Source: an uncultured Clostridiaceae bacterium
Lineage (GTDB): Bacteria > Bacillota > Clostridia > TANB77 > CAG-508
Reading direction: 5' to 3'
Length of the DNA stretch: 46,268 nt
NCBI GenBank assembly: GCA_948469815.1
Contig: CAOKMR010000011.1
Coordinates: 1 to 46,268, forward strand
Numbering within the stretch: position 1 is the stretch's first letter; the number at the start of each line of letters is the position of its first letter. The notes below the pieces were generated by a model. That model was not told where the DNA came from. It made no database searches and saw nothing but the letters and a program-made list of their open reading frames with translations. Shown here in pieces: positions 8,542-17,251 of this stretch. Both the position numbers and the translations under genes were made by a program.

Positions 8542-10068
8542 TTAGTCAAATAATTTTATTTTTTTATTATATTTTAATTTAGTTCCTTGGTTTTCTATTT
8601 CAAACCTTTTCTCTATTGTTTCTACATCATAAAATATTACTTCATTGTTATTTACAAATTCAATATTTATATTTTCTAAGTTTATCATTCTCATTTCAAA
8701 AATCTTTTTAATTATATTTTTATCAAATTCTTTATCTCCTGATAGTTTATTTACTATTTTTAATTCCATTAGTTTGTCTATGAGTATATCTTCTGTTTTA
8801 CTTATTATTTGTTTTAATTCTTCTATATCTTTAATATATCTTTCTCCAAAATATGGTAAAAATTCATAATATCTTAATATATACATTAAGTCTATTATTT
8901 GCTTTTTGTTTTCTTCTAAAAGAATTTTGGATGTTATTCCTTTAATAAAATATTTTTGTATTTTTAAGATATATTCTTCTTTTTTCTCTGTTTCTTCTAT
9001 AGTTTTTAGTAAATCATTTTCTTTCATTATTTTAGCTTTTACAGCCATATATTGTTTTACATATAACATGTTATTGGCTTCTTTTATTCTGTTTTCGAGC
9101 TTTTTTCTCTGTCTATTTAATCTAATTTCTAAATCATCTGGCGTTAAAATCCTAAAGTCTGTTTCTTTTGCATTAATTCTTTTTAATTCTTTTTCAAATA
9201 GCTTTTTATCATTTAATGTTTTATCTATTTTTTCTATTTCTTGTATTGCTTTTGCTTTTATGTTTGAACTTTCTTTTACTAGCTTTACTGTATCATTTAG
9301 CCTTTTTAGTTCTTTAGTATTCCATGTAAATTCTTCTTTTAATCTTTTCTTTTCTTTTGTATCATTTTCTGAACATGTTATAATTGATAGTTTGAAAATT
9401 AAAAATAGAAATTCTTCTGATTCTTTTCTTTCTAATATTTCATTTAATTTAATATTTAACATCTCTAGGGAATTCTTAGTGTTTTCTAATTTCATCCATT
9501 CTTCTAGAAATTCTTTTCCTAGTAACATTTGTAGATTTTGATAAATTATGTTTGCTTCTATATTGGGAATTTCACTAAATGTTGTGTTCCATGACCAGGC
9601 ATCAAAGTCTCTTATGATTTCTGCTCTATTTATACTTTTTCCTTTTTCTAGTATGAATGGTAATGAGTTTCTTATTGCTGAGTGTTCTTCATCTAAATAT
9701 ACTTTTTTTTCAATTGGTAGATTGTATAATGCATTTAACATTGCATTTTCATTTTGCTCTGTTTCTATTTTTTTCTTTTGTTGATCTACTTTAAATCTTA
9801 TATTTTTTTTCTTGAATTGCTCCATTTTTGCTGAACTTATAAGTTTTATTTCATTACAGTCTTTTATTATATTTAATATGTCTTCAATTACTTGTCTCTT
9901 GGGGTCTACCATTCTTTTTACTGTTTCATAATCATTATATGATGTATCTATTTTATATAGCATGCTTAAAAGGAGATTTTTACAGTCTGCTGAAAAAGTC
10001 TTTTTTTCTAAAATTTCTTCTAGTTGTTCTGTATATGATAGTTTATGAAATAAGTCTTTTTTAGCCAT
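8542..10068 (-). CDS. coiled-coil protein of unknown function, 508 residues
   Basis: Starts with ATG at 10068 after AAAGGAG (MAKKDLFHKLSY). It is very rich in Lys, Glu, Ile and Leu, with long predicted coiled-coil stretches at about 75-110, 220-345 and 355-400. It has no membrane segment, no Cys cluster and no P-loop. I do not recognise a catalytic motif. It lies between the SpoIIIE/FtsK gene and the beta-CASP nuclease in the same direction, 53 bases before the latter, so the two may be cotranscribed. Its codon use resembles the housekeeping genes around it. It could be structural or an RNA/DNA-binding partner, but this is only a guess from its composition. Confidence 0.75.
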   Translation of the reverse strand: MAKKDLFHKLSYTEQLEEILEKKTFSADCKNLLLSMLYKIDTSYNDYETVKRMVDPKRQVIEDILNIIKDCNEIKLISSAKMEQFKKKNIRFKVDQQKKKIETEQNENAMLNALYNLPIEKKVYLDEEHSAIRNSLPFILEKGKSINRAEIIRDFDAWSWNTTFSEIPNIEANIIYQNLQMLLGKEFLEEWMKLENTKNSLEMLNIKLNEILERKESEEFLFLIFKLSIITCSENDTKEKKRLKEEFTWNTKELKRLNDTVKLVKESSNIKAKAIQEIEKIDKTLNDKKLFEKELKRINAKETDFRILTPDDLEIRLNRQRKKLENRIKEANNMLYVKQYMAVKAKIMKENDLLKTIEETEKKEEYILKIQKYFIKGITSKILLEENKKQIIDLMYILRYYEFLPYFGERYIKDIEELKQIISKTEDILIDKLMELKIVNKLSGDKEFDKNIIKKIFEMRMINLENINIEFVNNNEVIFYDVETIEKRFEIENQGTKLKYNKKIKLFD

Positions 10069-10108
10069 TGTTTTCGTCTCCTTTCGTCTTATTATTCTTA
10101 TCGTCAAA

Positions 10109-10160
10109 GGGCACAGTGGTGTCACTTCTAACAGGTATTCCCTCAAACGGTGCCCCTACA
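10109..10160. repeat. GC-rich intergenic repeat with inverted ends
   Basis: Begins with GGGCACAGTGGTGTC and ends with GGTGCCCCTACA, like the halves of the elements at 4693 and 6758, but shorter and with a less regular stem. It fills the gap between the SpoIIIE/FtsK gene and the coiled-coil gene. Confidence 0.5.
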
Positions 10161-10170
10161 ATCCGTTTCT

Positions 10171-12753
10171 TTATTCTTGCTGTTCATCTGTATCTTGGTT
10201 TGGGCTCATTTTTAGTTCTTCCCATCTTTCTTTTGTCATTAATACTTCTCTTGGCTTACTGCCTTGATATCCCGATATAATTCCTCTTTCTTCCATTTGG
10301 TCTATTATTCTTCCTGCTCTTGCATATCCTACTTTGAATTTTCTTTGTATTGCTGAGGCTGATGCTTGCCCCATTTCTATTACTACTTCTATTGCTTCGT
10401 TTAAGAATGGGTCTGTGTCATCACATTCTTCTGTTTCTAACATTGCTTTTTCTTTGTCTGTTGTGTTCGCATTTTCTATTTTTTCCATTATCTCTTCATT
10501 ATATGTAGCTTCTCCGTCTTTTTTTAAGAAACTTACTATTTTTTCAACTTCCTTGTCTGATACATATGCTCCTTGAACTCTTACTGGCTTTGGTACCCCT
10601 GTAGGATAAAATAACATGTCTCCTTTTCCTAAAAGTTTTTCTGCTCCTGCCATGTCTAATATTGTTCTAGAGTCTATTTGAGAAGAAACTGCAAATGCTA
10701 TTCTTGATGGTACATTTGCTTTGATTAATCCTGTAATAACGTCTACTGATGGTCTTTGTGTTGCTATTACTAAGTGCATTCCTGCTGCTCTTGCTTTTTG
10801 TGCTAACCTACATATTGCATCTTCTACATCTTTTGCAGCAACCATCATTAAGTCTGCTAACTCATCAATTATTATTACTATTAATGGTAGTTTTCCTACA
10901 ACATTTTCCTCGCTTCCTGCTTCATTAATTAGTGCTTGATTATATCCTTTTAGATCTCTAACACCTTTTGATGCAAATTTAGTATATCTGTCTTCCATTT
11001 CTTGAACTGCCCATGCTAATGCTCCTGCTGCTTTTCTTGGGTCTGTTACAACTGGAATTAGTAAATGTGGTATTCCATTGTATACTGAAAGTTCAACTAT
11101 TTTAGGGTCTACCATTACCAATTTTACTTCACTTGGTTTTGCTTTATATATTATACTTGTTATTAATGTATTTACACATACACTTTTCCCTGAACCTGTA
11201 CTTCCTGCTACTAATAAGTGTGGCATTTTCGCTATGTCAGCAATAATTCTTTGCCCACTAACGTCTTTTCCTAGTCCTACTGATACTTTAGAATTTGATG
11301 TTGCAAATTCCTCTGAATCTATTACATCTCTTAAGTGTACTACTTCTGTTTCTGTGTTTGGTATTTCTATTCCTACTGCTTGTTTTCCTGGAATTGGAGC
11401 TTCAATTCTTATACTTGGTGCTGCTAAATTTAATGCAATATCATCTGCTAGGTTTGCAATTTTATTTACTCTTACTCCCTCTGCTGGTTTTAATTCATAT
11501 CTAGTAATTGCAGGTCCTACTGCAACATTTTCTACTTTTGCTGATACACCAAAACTAAATAATGTCTTCTGAAGTTTTGTTGCATTGTCTGTAATTGCTC
11601 TTTTTCCTCCTTTTAGCTGTTTTGGTTCTCCTGGTTCAAGTATTGCAATTGGAGGTGTTTCATAGTTTTCATCTTCTACTACCTGTGTATGTTCTAGTTG
11701 CAATACTTGTTTAGTTTTTTCTTCTTTTTCTTCTTGTGCTTCTTTAAATAGATTTGTTTCTATTACATCAGGATTGCTTTGTTTTTGCTCTTGTTTATCT
11801 TTAAATAAATCTGCTTCTATCACATCTGGATTACTTGGTTTTGGTTTATTCTTAAATATATTTTCTTCTATTGCTTCTGGATTATCTAGCTTTTCTTGTT
11901 TTTTATTCTTTCCTATAAAAGGTAATGTTATATTATATTTTTCTTTTGGTTCTTCCTCTAAATTATTTATTGTAATTTGTTCTTCTACATCATTCATTTC
12001 TGCTTGGATTGCTGCTATTTCTTTGCTTACATGATTTATTGATTTTTTCTTGTTTTTGTTTGTTTTCTCTTCTTTTATTCTTCTTTTTTGTCTCTCTATT
12101 TCTTCTTCGTCTATTATTTCTTCTTCCTCTACTTCTTCTTCATAATCATCTTCTTTTCCTCTTAATGCATTAACTATCATGTCTATTAACTCTGCTGGTT
12201 TGATTCCAAATGTAAATATTATTAATATTAATGCCATACCTACAGATACAGTAGTTGCTCCTAACATTCCAAATAGTTTTATTAATGGATATGATACTAA
12301 TACACCTACAATTCCTCCACCTTTATTTTGGGCTCCTTGATTATAAGCTAAATCTATTATATCAGATAAATCATCATCTATATTTAATTCTCTACTGTTT
12401 ATTTGTATTATTGTCATTATTGAGCATATACACATTATTACTATAGTGTATTGAATTAATTTGGTTTTTAAGTAGTCTTTGTCCTCTTTTAACATTGTTA
12501 CTCCGATGATGAAGGTTCCTATTGGTACTATATATTTTATTATTCCCATCACTCCTCCAAGCATTGGACTTAAACTTTTTCCGATATAACCTGATTTAAC
12601 ATATATTAATATTGCAAGTAATATACTTACTATTGTTATCATAAAGAATTGAATATTTCGATCTATTTTTCTTTTTTTGCTAGTAGAGTTACTTTTTTTA
12701 GCTGATGTTTTCTTTTTTGATGTTGTACTTCTTCTTTTACCTTTTTTTGCCAT
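10171..12753 (-). CDS. ftsK: DNA translocase FtsK/SpoIIIE
   Basis: Membrane-anchored hexameric ATPase that pumps double-stranded DNA through the division or sporulation septum. The 860 residues show a very basic N-terminus (1-33), four membrane segments between about 35 and 185, and an acidic charged linker at 200-360. The RecA-like motor has Walker A GSTGSGKS at 517-524 and Walker B LIVIIIDELAD. The C-terminal winged-helix gamma domain (about 785-845) reads the polar DNA motifs. The linker carries three imperfect copies of NPxxIExxxFK at about 291-337. ATG follows AAGGAG. Whether it acts mainly in sporulation or division cannot be told from sequence. Confidence 0.95.
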   Translation of the reverse strand: MAKKGKRRSTTSKKKTSAKKSNSTSKKRKIDRNIQFFMITIVSILLAILIYVKSGYIGKSLSPMLGGVMGIIKYIVPIGTFIIGVTMLKEDKDYLKTKLIQYTIVIMCICSIMTIIQINSRELNIDDDLSDIIDLAYNQGAQNKGGGIVGVLVSYPLIKLFGMLGATTVSVGMALILIIFTFGIKPAELIDMIVNALRGKEDDYEEEVEEEEIIDEEEIERQKRRIKEEKTNKNKKKSINHVSKEIAAIQAEMNDVEEQITINNLEEEPKEKYNITLPFIGKNKKQEKLDNPEAIEENIFKNKPKPSNPDVIEADLFKDKQEQKQSNPDVIETNLFKEAQEEKEEKTKQVLQLEHTQVVEDENYETPPIAILEPGEPKQLKGGKRAITDNATKLQKTLFSFGVSAKVENVAVGPAITRYELKPAEGVRVNKIANLADDIALNLAAPSIRIEAPIPGKQAVGIEIPNTETEVVHLRDVIDSEEFATSNSKVSVGLGKDVSGQRIIADIAKMPHLLVAGSTGSGKSVCVNTLITSIIYKAKPSEVKLVMVDPKIVELSVYNGIPHLLIPVVTDPRKAAGALAWAVQEMEDRYTKFASKGVRDLKGYNQALINEAGSEENVVGKLPLIVIIIDELADLMMVAAKDVEDAICRLAQKARAAGMHLVIATQRPSVDVITGLIKANVPSRIAFAVSSQIDSRTILDMAGAEKLLGKGDMLFYPTGVPKPVRVQGAYVSDKEVEKIVSFLKKDGEATYNEEIMEKIENANTTDKEKAMLETEECDDTDPFLNEAIEVVIEMGQASASAIQRKFKVGYARAGRIIDQMEERGIISGYQGSKPREVLMTKERWEELKMSPNQDTDEQQE

Positions 12754-12771
12754 ATTACATTCTCCTTCTTA

Positions 12772-12897
12772 ATGAATAGTGAATAATGAATAATTAATAG
12801 TTAATAATTTTTAATTATTCATTATTCATTATTAATTATTCATTATTCATTAATAATAGACAGGGGTATTCCCCTGCCCCCTCATTATAATTTAGGT
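12772..12897. repeat. AT-rich inverted repeat plus GC-rich palindrome
   Basis: Between the ATPase-like gene and ftsK there are runs of GAATAATGAATAATTAATAG and their inverted complement TTAATTATTCATTATTC, which can form a long hairpin. Next comes CAGGGG-TATT-CCCCTG at 12861-12876 followed by GCCCCCTC, a member of the GC-rich family of intergenic repeats. No gene is visible. Confidence 0.55.
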
Positions 12898-13335
12898 CTA
12901 TTTTAATTCTTTTCTATTATTTTGAATTGTCTTTAGTGTATCTAACAATACAGTTTCTATTCTTTCTAAAATTGCATCTGCATGCTCTTTTGTTCCATTT
13001 GATATTTCTCTTGCCATTTCGTTTGCTGTTTGTATAATTTCATTTTTCTGTTCATATGCTTTTCTCGTTATTTCATTTTCATCAACCATTGCAATTATTC
13101 TATTTTCTGCTTCTTTAACTACTCCTTCTGCTTCTTTTTGTGCTTCTACTAATATTCTTGTTCTTTCTTCTTTAACCCATTTTGCTTGTTTTAGTTCTTC
13201 TGGTAACTTTAGTCTAATTTCTTTAATTAAATCTAATACTTGTTCTTTATCTACTAATACTTTGTTTGTAAGTGGAATAGATTTGCTTTCGTCCATTAGT
13301 TCTTCTAAAGCCTCTAATAATGTAAAAATTTCCAT
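12898..13335 (-). CDS. coiled-coil protein annotated as 'ATPase' in Clostridia (ATP synthase subunit b/H-like)
   Basis: A 145-residue soluble helical protein. Residues 50-135 form a long amphipathic coiled coil with alternating Lys/Glu and Ala, like the peripheral-stalk subunits of ATPases or DivIVA-like scaffolds. It has no nucleotide-binding motif. It starts three bases after the rsmD stop, with its AAAGGAG site inside the rsmD end, so translation is probably coupled. The neighbourhood of rsmD and this small protein is, from memory, a recurring pair in Clostridia. Function unknown. The name 'ATPase' in databases rests on coiled-coil similarity only. Confidence 0.75.
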   Translation of the reverse strand: MEIFTLLEALEELMDESKSIPLTNKVLVDKEQVLDLIKEIRLKLPEELKQAKWVKEERTRILVEAQKEAEGVVKEAENRIIAMVDENEITRKAYEQKNEIIQTANEMAREISNGTKEHADAILERIETVLLDTLKTIQNNRKELK

Positions 13336-13338
13336 TTG

Positions 13339-13896
13339 CTATTTCTCCTTTCGATTTAAGAAAAATAAACTAACTCTACCATAACTTCTTAAATCATACA
13401 CATTTATGTCTAATTTATTTAAATTTTCATTTTTTTCTTTTTCATTGTCTGTTTCTAATATTATTATACCTTCTCTTGATAGCATATCGTTTTTTATTAT
13501 TATTTTTAATGCCTGAATATCAAATTGAGATGCATATGGTGGGTCTAAGAATATTATATCAAATTTTTCATTTTTTAATATGTCCAGTATTTTTTTATAA
13601 TCATTGTTCATGATTTTTGTTTGTTTTTCAAAATGCGTCTTTTCTACGTTTTCTTTTATAATTTGAATTGCTTTATATGAATTATCACATAATATTGCTT
13701 CTTTTGCCCCTCTACTAATTGATTCTATTCCTAGTGCTCCACTACCTGCAAATAAGTCCAATATTTTGGAGTCATAAATTTTATTTTGTATTATATTAAA
13801 TAGTGATTCTTTTATTCTATCCAAAGTTGGTCTTGTATCTAACCCTTCTAATGTGTTTAATTTCGTTCCTCTTGCTTTTCCACTTATAATTCTCAA
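13339..13896 (-). CDS. rsmD: 16S rRNA (guanine(966)-N(2))-methyltransferase RsmD
   Basis: Methylates N2 of G966 in 16S rRNA with S-adenosylmethionine during 30S assembly. The start is a TTG at 13896 eight bases after AAGGAG, giving MRIISGKARGTKL, the family's usual N-terminus, and 185 residues, its usual length. An ATG 52 codons upstream would add an unrelated extension. The SAM-binding loop LDLFAGSGALGIE, the basic NTLEG...TRPTLDR substrate region and the catalytic DPPY (in FDIIFLDPPY) are all present. It is followed with no gap by the coiled-coil gene. Confidence 0.93.
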   Translation of the reverse strand: MRIISGKARGTKLNTLEGLDTRPTLDRIKESLFNIIQNKIYDSKILDLFAGSGALGIESISRGAKEAILCDNSYKAIQIIKENVEKTHFEKQTKIMNNDYKKILDILKNEKFDIIFLDPPYASQFDIQALKIIIKNDMLSREGIIILETDNEKEKNENLNKLDINVYDLRSYGRVSLFFLNRKEK

Positions 13897-14101
13897 AATT
13901 ATCTCCTTTTTATGGAAATTAATATCCTCTGTATATATTTTATTTATTTTAAAATATAAGTCAATAAGATTTACTAAATTGTAATAAAAATTTAACACTT
14001 TTGTAATATTATATTTTTTTCTTGGAACAATAACTAATAGTTTTGTAAACATTAACTTCCATGTTTCTTTTAACTAGTTTTTTAACATGTTATATTAACT
14101 A

Positions 14102-14147
14102 TTAGAAAACTTTTTATATTTTCTAATTTGGGAGCAAAATTTTTGCT
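14102..14147 (+). promoter_or_regulatory. two palindromes upstream of the XRE gene, probable operators
   Basis: TTAGAAAA (14102-14109) pairs with TTTTCTAA (14119-14126), and AGCAAAA/TTTTGCT (14133-14147) form a second dyad. Both lie within 65 bases of the regulator's start, where an autorepressor would bind. Inference from position and symmetry only. Confidence 0.4.
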
Positions 14148-14164
14148 AGAATGGGGGCATTATT

Positions 14165-14488
14165 ATGGCTGTTGATTATAAACTCATTGGCGAACGTTTA
14201 AAGAAGGCAAGATTAGCAAAAGGGATGACTCAAGATAATCTAGCAGAGTCTCTAAATGTTTCTATTGCTTATTTAAGTAGAATTGAAACTGGTACTACAA
14301 AAGTTAATTTAAAACGTTTAAGTGAAATTTGTAATCTTTTAAGTATATCAGAAGCTGAAATTATATCAGGAGCCTCTGATGATTCAGAAAATTATTTAAA
14401 TAATGACTTGAGCAATTTATTAAAAAATTGTTCACCAGAAAAACAACGTCTTATTTATAAAATTGCGAATATTATATCAGAGAGTTAG
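14165..14488 (+). CDS. XRE-family transcriptional regulator
   Basis: A 107-residue DNA-binding protein. Residues 7-61 form the helix-turn-helix fold (IGERLKKARLAKGMTQDNLA, recognition region NVSIAYLSRIETG). A short acidic helical tail follows. It is the first plus-strand gene of the window, divergent from rsmD, and its own perfect terminator follows 2 bases after the stop, so it is monocistronic. The dyads at 14102-14147 suggest self-control. Its targets are not visible. It is intact and its base composition matches the chromosome, so it is probably a resident regulator and not a phage repressor. Confidence 0.88.
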   Translation: MAVDYKLIGERLKKARLAKGMTQDNLAESLNVSIAYLSRIETGTTKVNLKRLSEICNLLSISEAEIISGASDDSENYLNNDLSNLLKNCSPEKQRLIYKIANIISES

Positions 14489-14490
14489 TT

Positions 14491-14520
14491 AAAGAACCCT
14501 GTATAAACACAGGGTTCTTT
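14491..14520 (+). terminator. intrinsic terminator of the XRE gene
   Basis: Perfect 12-bp stem (AAAGAACCCTGT / ACAGGGTTCTTT) with a 6-base loop, followed by a T-rich stretch, directly after the TAG stop. Confidence 0.9.
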
Positions 14521-14567
14521 AAGTTTTGTATCTAATTAATAATCTAAAATTTTAATACAAATTTAAT

Positions 14568-14933
14568 TTACTTTAAATTTACTCCTACTATTCCACCTAT
14601 TGCTCCTGCAATAATTCCAATCGCCATCATAATAATTGAATACATATTCAAACTAAATTGTGCACTTAATATACTTGAAATCATATATAATATAAATATA
14701 TATATTCCTCCTACTATCATTCCATTTACTATTCCTCTTTTTTTTATCTTAGAGGTCGCAATTGAACTTCCTGATAATATACTTATTCCTGTTATACCTA
14801 TTATTACTGGTACAATTGTTGCTTCACTTGTATTTGTATATGCTAAAATAATAGAAAATGCAAATAATAAAATAATCGTTAATATAATAGAAATAGCAAT
14901 CCCAGTAGACATTCTAATTATATAACTGTTCAT
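14568..14933 (-). CDS. TIGR04086-type membrane protein
   Basis: A 121-residue protein of four hydrophobic segments (about 8-32, 36-56, 68-90, 94-118) with small, Gly-rich helices and only two short polar loops, SKIKKRG being the most basic. It resembles the TIGR04086 family of Clostridia, whose function is unknown. It is convergent with the XRE gene, sharing the terminator region. The start is the ATG about 11 bases after AAAGGA. Membrane location is certain from composition; the family call is from memory. Confidence 0.7.
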   Translation of the reverse strand: MNSYIIRMSTGIAISIILTIILLFAFSIILAYTNTSEATIVPVIIGITGISILSGSSIATSKIKKRGIVNGMIVGGIYIFILYMISSILSAQFSLNMYSIIMMAIGIIAGAIGGIVGVNLK

Positions 14934-14939
14934 TTTGAT

Positions 14940-15168
14940 ATCATTCCTTTCTAGGGGTCAAACGTAAGTTTTCCCTCTCTCTTTTTAATCTTTTTGTTAA
15001 TTATATTCATGGGTTTTATTTTTATGTCATCAAAAATATGAAAAATTTTGCATATTCTCCATATCTTTTTAATATGATGTATTGAATGGAAGTAGTTTGA
15101 AAGAAATTAAAAATCTTTCATAACTATGTGTTCCTTTAGAGTAAAACGAGAAAGGAATGAAATTTTTT
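14940..15168. other. divergent intergenic region
   Basis: About 230 bases between two divergent genes. It contains AT-rich promoter-like sequence and the AGAAAGGA ribosome site of the next gene at about 15150. I see no further gene or clear hairpin. Confidence 0.4.
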
Positions 15169-15393
15169 ATGGATAAAAATAATTTTGATTTTTCTAATTT
15201 CTCACCTTATGACAATATGAACTTTGACCCTAATTCTATGAACACAGATATATATAATAATCCTGCTTTTAACCCTATGCTACAATATGAACAGGCTTAT
15301 ATGTATTACAGATATATGTGTATGCAAATGGAATATAAAATAAAGTGTAAAGAGTACGAGAAACTATGTGGACGTGATAGAAAGGTTGAGTGA
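15169..15393 (+). CDS. small Asn/Tyr/Met-rich protein, 74 residues
   Basis: Starts at the second of two ATGs (15169), because the first touches the AAAGGA site. The first half is full of Asn, Phe, Pro, Met and Asp. The second half has Tyr-Met repeats and three Cys (YRYMCMQ, KIKCKEYEKLCG). It has no signal peptide or membrane helix. The composition recalls small spore-coat or morphogenetic proteins of Firmicutes, but I cannot assign a family. It ends in TGA, the only standard-looking gene of the conserved part to do so. Confidence 0.6.
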   Translation: MDKNNFDFSNFSPYDNMNFDPNSMNTDIYNNPAFNPMLQYEQAYMYYRYMCMQMEYKIKCKEYEKLCGRDRKVE

Positions 15394-15458
15394 TATGATC
15401 TATCATGCTATCCCTGTTATAAGTATTATTTGTTATTATTTTAATTCTAACTGTTTTA

Positions 15459-15782
15459 TTACATTAGATTTAAATAATGTCCTACAACTCCAATAATGCT
15501 TCCTAAAACAATAGACATAACTGTCATTGCTATTGGACTCTTTTTATCCTCTTTTGCTACTAGAATAATTACCGGGGTAGCCATAAGTATAGAAACAATT
15601 CCACCTCTTAACCACCATAAATCACCAAACCAATTGATACCAAATATAACAAAAGGAACTATTAAGTAATATACAAAAGCTGATAGTGTTGAATATTTAT
15701 CAACCTTCATCTTAATCATTGGCAATACATCTACTACTCCTGCAACTATTCCAATTAATAATGTTAATAAGAATATTTTCAT
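15459..15782 (-). CDS. small integral membrane protein of unknown function
   Basis: A 107-residue protein with four hydrophobic helices (about 2-22, 32-50, 60-76, 84-104) and short polar loops. The N-terminus MKIFLLTLLIGIVAGVVDVL could be a membrane anchor. ATG is preceded by AAAGGGGGTG. It is convergent with the Asn/Tyr-rich gene. No family is recognised with confidence. Confidence 0.65.
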   Translation of the reverse strand: MKIFLLTLLIGIVAGVVDVLPMIKMKVDKYSTLSAFVYYLIVPFVIFGINWFGDLWWLRGGIVSILMATPVIILVAKEDKKSPIAMTVMSIVLGSIIGVVGHYLNLM

Positions 15783-15914
15783 TCATTTCACCCCCTTTCT
15801 TTTAAGTTGTCTTTTTTACATTCTAGTTCGTTACTTTTTAACTAGTTGGTATCTAAATCTTTATATTTTAGTGCAATTTAAATTCTTCTATTTTTATTTT
15901 TTTTAAATTTAAAA

Positions 15915-16033
15915 GTCTATAGGATGAATTTTTTGAATTTTCCGTCCTATGAATTTTTATAGGACGAAATTTTTATTTTTTTCGTCCTATGGATTTTTAT
16001 AAGTCAATTTTTTGGACTATTTCGTCTTATAAA
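15915..16033. repeat. alternating inverted repeats of a TAGGACGAAA motif
   Basis: Four to five arms of CGTCCTAT or ATAGGACG alternate, separated by T-rich spacers of 8 to 20 bases. Any arm can pair with the one before or after it. The last arms (AAGTCAA and CGTCTTAT) are diverged copies. No ORF covers the region. It could be a terminator cluster after the degraded Fic gene or a binding array. Confidence 0.55.
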
Positions 16034-16035
16034 TT

Positions 16036-16364
16036 TTATTTTAAAAATAAATCTATGTAATTATGAAAAGCAAATACTTGATTCCTACTATATCCTGTTG
16101 TTTCTACTATTATATTATTTTTTAATAACACATTTATGGTATCTTTTAATGTAGATGGTTTTATATTAGTTATTTCGATCAATTTTTTTCTATTTATTAT
16201 TGGTTCATTATATAAAGCTCTATAACTTTTCTTGCGTTCTCTGCTTTAACTAATAAATTCATTATAACTTTATCCATTTCCATTGTTAATTCAACAACTT
16301 TTCTAAATTTATCTTTTGCTGTTTTTGATGTTTCTATAACTGTTTCTAAGAAAAATTTAATCCA
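16036..16364 (-). pseudogene. C-terminal remnant of a Fic-family protein
   Basis: Reading the minus strand and allowing two frameshifts gives GWIKFFLETVIETSKTA, then NEPIINRKKLIEITNI, a winged-helix-like stretch, and near the end GYSRNQVFAF. These match the C-terminal helix and winged helix found after the Fic AMPylase core. The core itself with HPFxxGNG is absent. The fragment abuts the broken HAD gene near 16370 with no spacer, so a deletion joined the two. It cannot encode an active enzyme. Confidence 0.65.
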
Positions 16365-17083
16365 TCCAATTCGTTTTTCATATAAGTTAGCATTTCATTA
16401 TAGTCTTTAAATTGATATTGTGATAATTTATTAATTTCTTTTCTATTACAGTCTGAGTATTTATCATATATTACTGCTACTTCTATATTTGCGTTATTGC
16501 CTGCTTCTACTCCTATAAGTGAATCTTCTATTATTAGACATTCATCCGCTGTTACATTTAGTTCTTTTAATATCTTATAGTATATCTCTGGATTTGGTTT
16601 TAATTCTTTAACTGCACCTTTTGAATATACTAGCGAGAATATATCTTCAATGTTTGCCTTATTTATTATATTTCGATTATGTTTCTTATATATTCCTATT
16701 GTATTGTCATTCGTTGTACTTGCAATAACTAAAATAAATGACTTTTGCTTTAAATATTTTAATACTTTTTCTACTTCTGGTTTATAATCAATTGACTCTC
16801 TTAAATAATTGTCTGCTATGTGATACCTTAAATTTTTTATATCTGCAATTTCCATATTTGAACCATACTTTTGTTTTAGAAATTTACAATATTCTAAATA
16901 AGCATCTTCACATCTGCTATATTCTTTTAATTTTTCATCTCTTTGTTTTCCTATATCTATATTATCAATGTTTCCATTTCATATTGCTTTTATTAGTTCT
17001 TTATCTATTTCATTCCATATTCCTATTGAATCAATAAGAGTTCCATCCATATCAAATATAATTACTTTTTTACCTTTTAACAT
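16346..17083 (-). pseudogene. HAD-superfamily phosphatase interrupted by an in-frame TGA
   Basis: The frame opens with ATG at 17083 and the HAD motif I FDMDGTLIDS (10-19). It meets TGA at codon 35 (16979-16981) and then continues uninterrupted for about 210 codons. These hold motif II VIASTTND, motif III Lys (in KELKPNPEIYYK) and motif IV IIEDSLIGVEAG. Without the stop the protein would be about 245 residues, a normal beta-phosphoglucomutase-like hydrolase. A Trp codon changed by G-to-A would explain the TGA. Restart at the internal ATG (16855) would lack the nucleophile Asp, so the product is dead unless the TGA is read through. The last few residues come from the Fic junction. Confidence 0.75.
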
Positions 17084-17101
17084 ATTGAGTTATACCTTTC
17101 T

Positions 17102-17239
17102 TCATCTAATATTTTTCCCTAATTTTATTCCTCTAGTTTCAATACATAAATTATAATTCTCTAATTTTGATAAAATTTTTTTAATTTTACTTAAACTCTC
17201 CTCATTAAATAATGTAATACATGTAATTCTCTTTTTCAT
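17102..17239 (-). CDS. short ORF of 45 codons, possibly frameshifted fragment
   Basis: ATG at 17239 follows AAGGAGG by seven bases, an excellent ribosome site, and reads MKKRITCITLFNEESLSKI before ending at TGA. A one-base deletion in the AAAAA run at about 17110 would instead continue as GKILDEERYNSIC to a TAA, which reads more naturally. The ORF sits between the MBL hydrolase and the HAD pseudogene in the same direction. I do not recognise it. It is probably the 5' part of a decayed gene. Confidence 0.4.
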   Translation of the reverse strand: MKKRITCITLFNEESLSKIKKILSKLENYNLCIETRGIKLGKNIR

Positions 17240-17251
17240 TGTCTATCCTCC

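Noticed and set aside
15915..16033. CRISPR array
   Set aside because: Repeat arms are short, alternate in orientation and lack constant spacer length; no cas gene is present.
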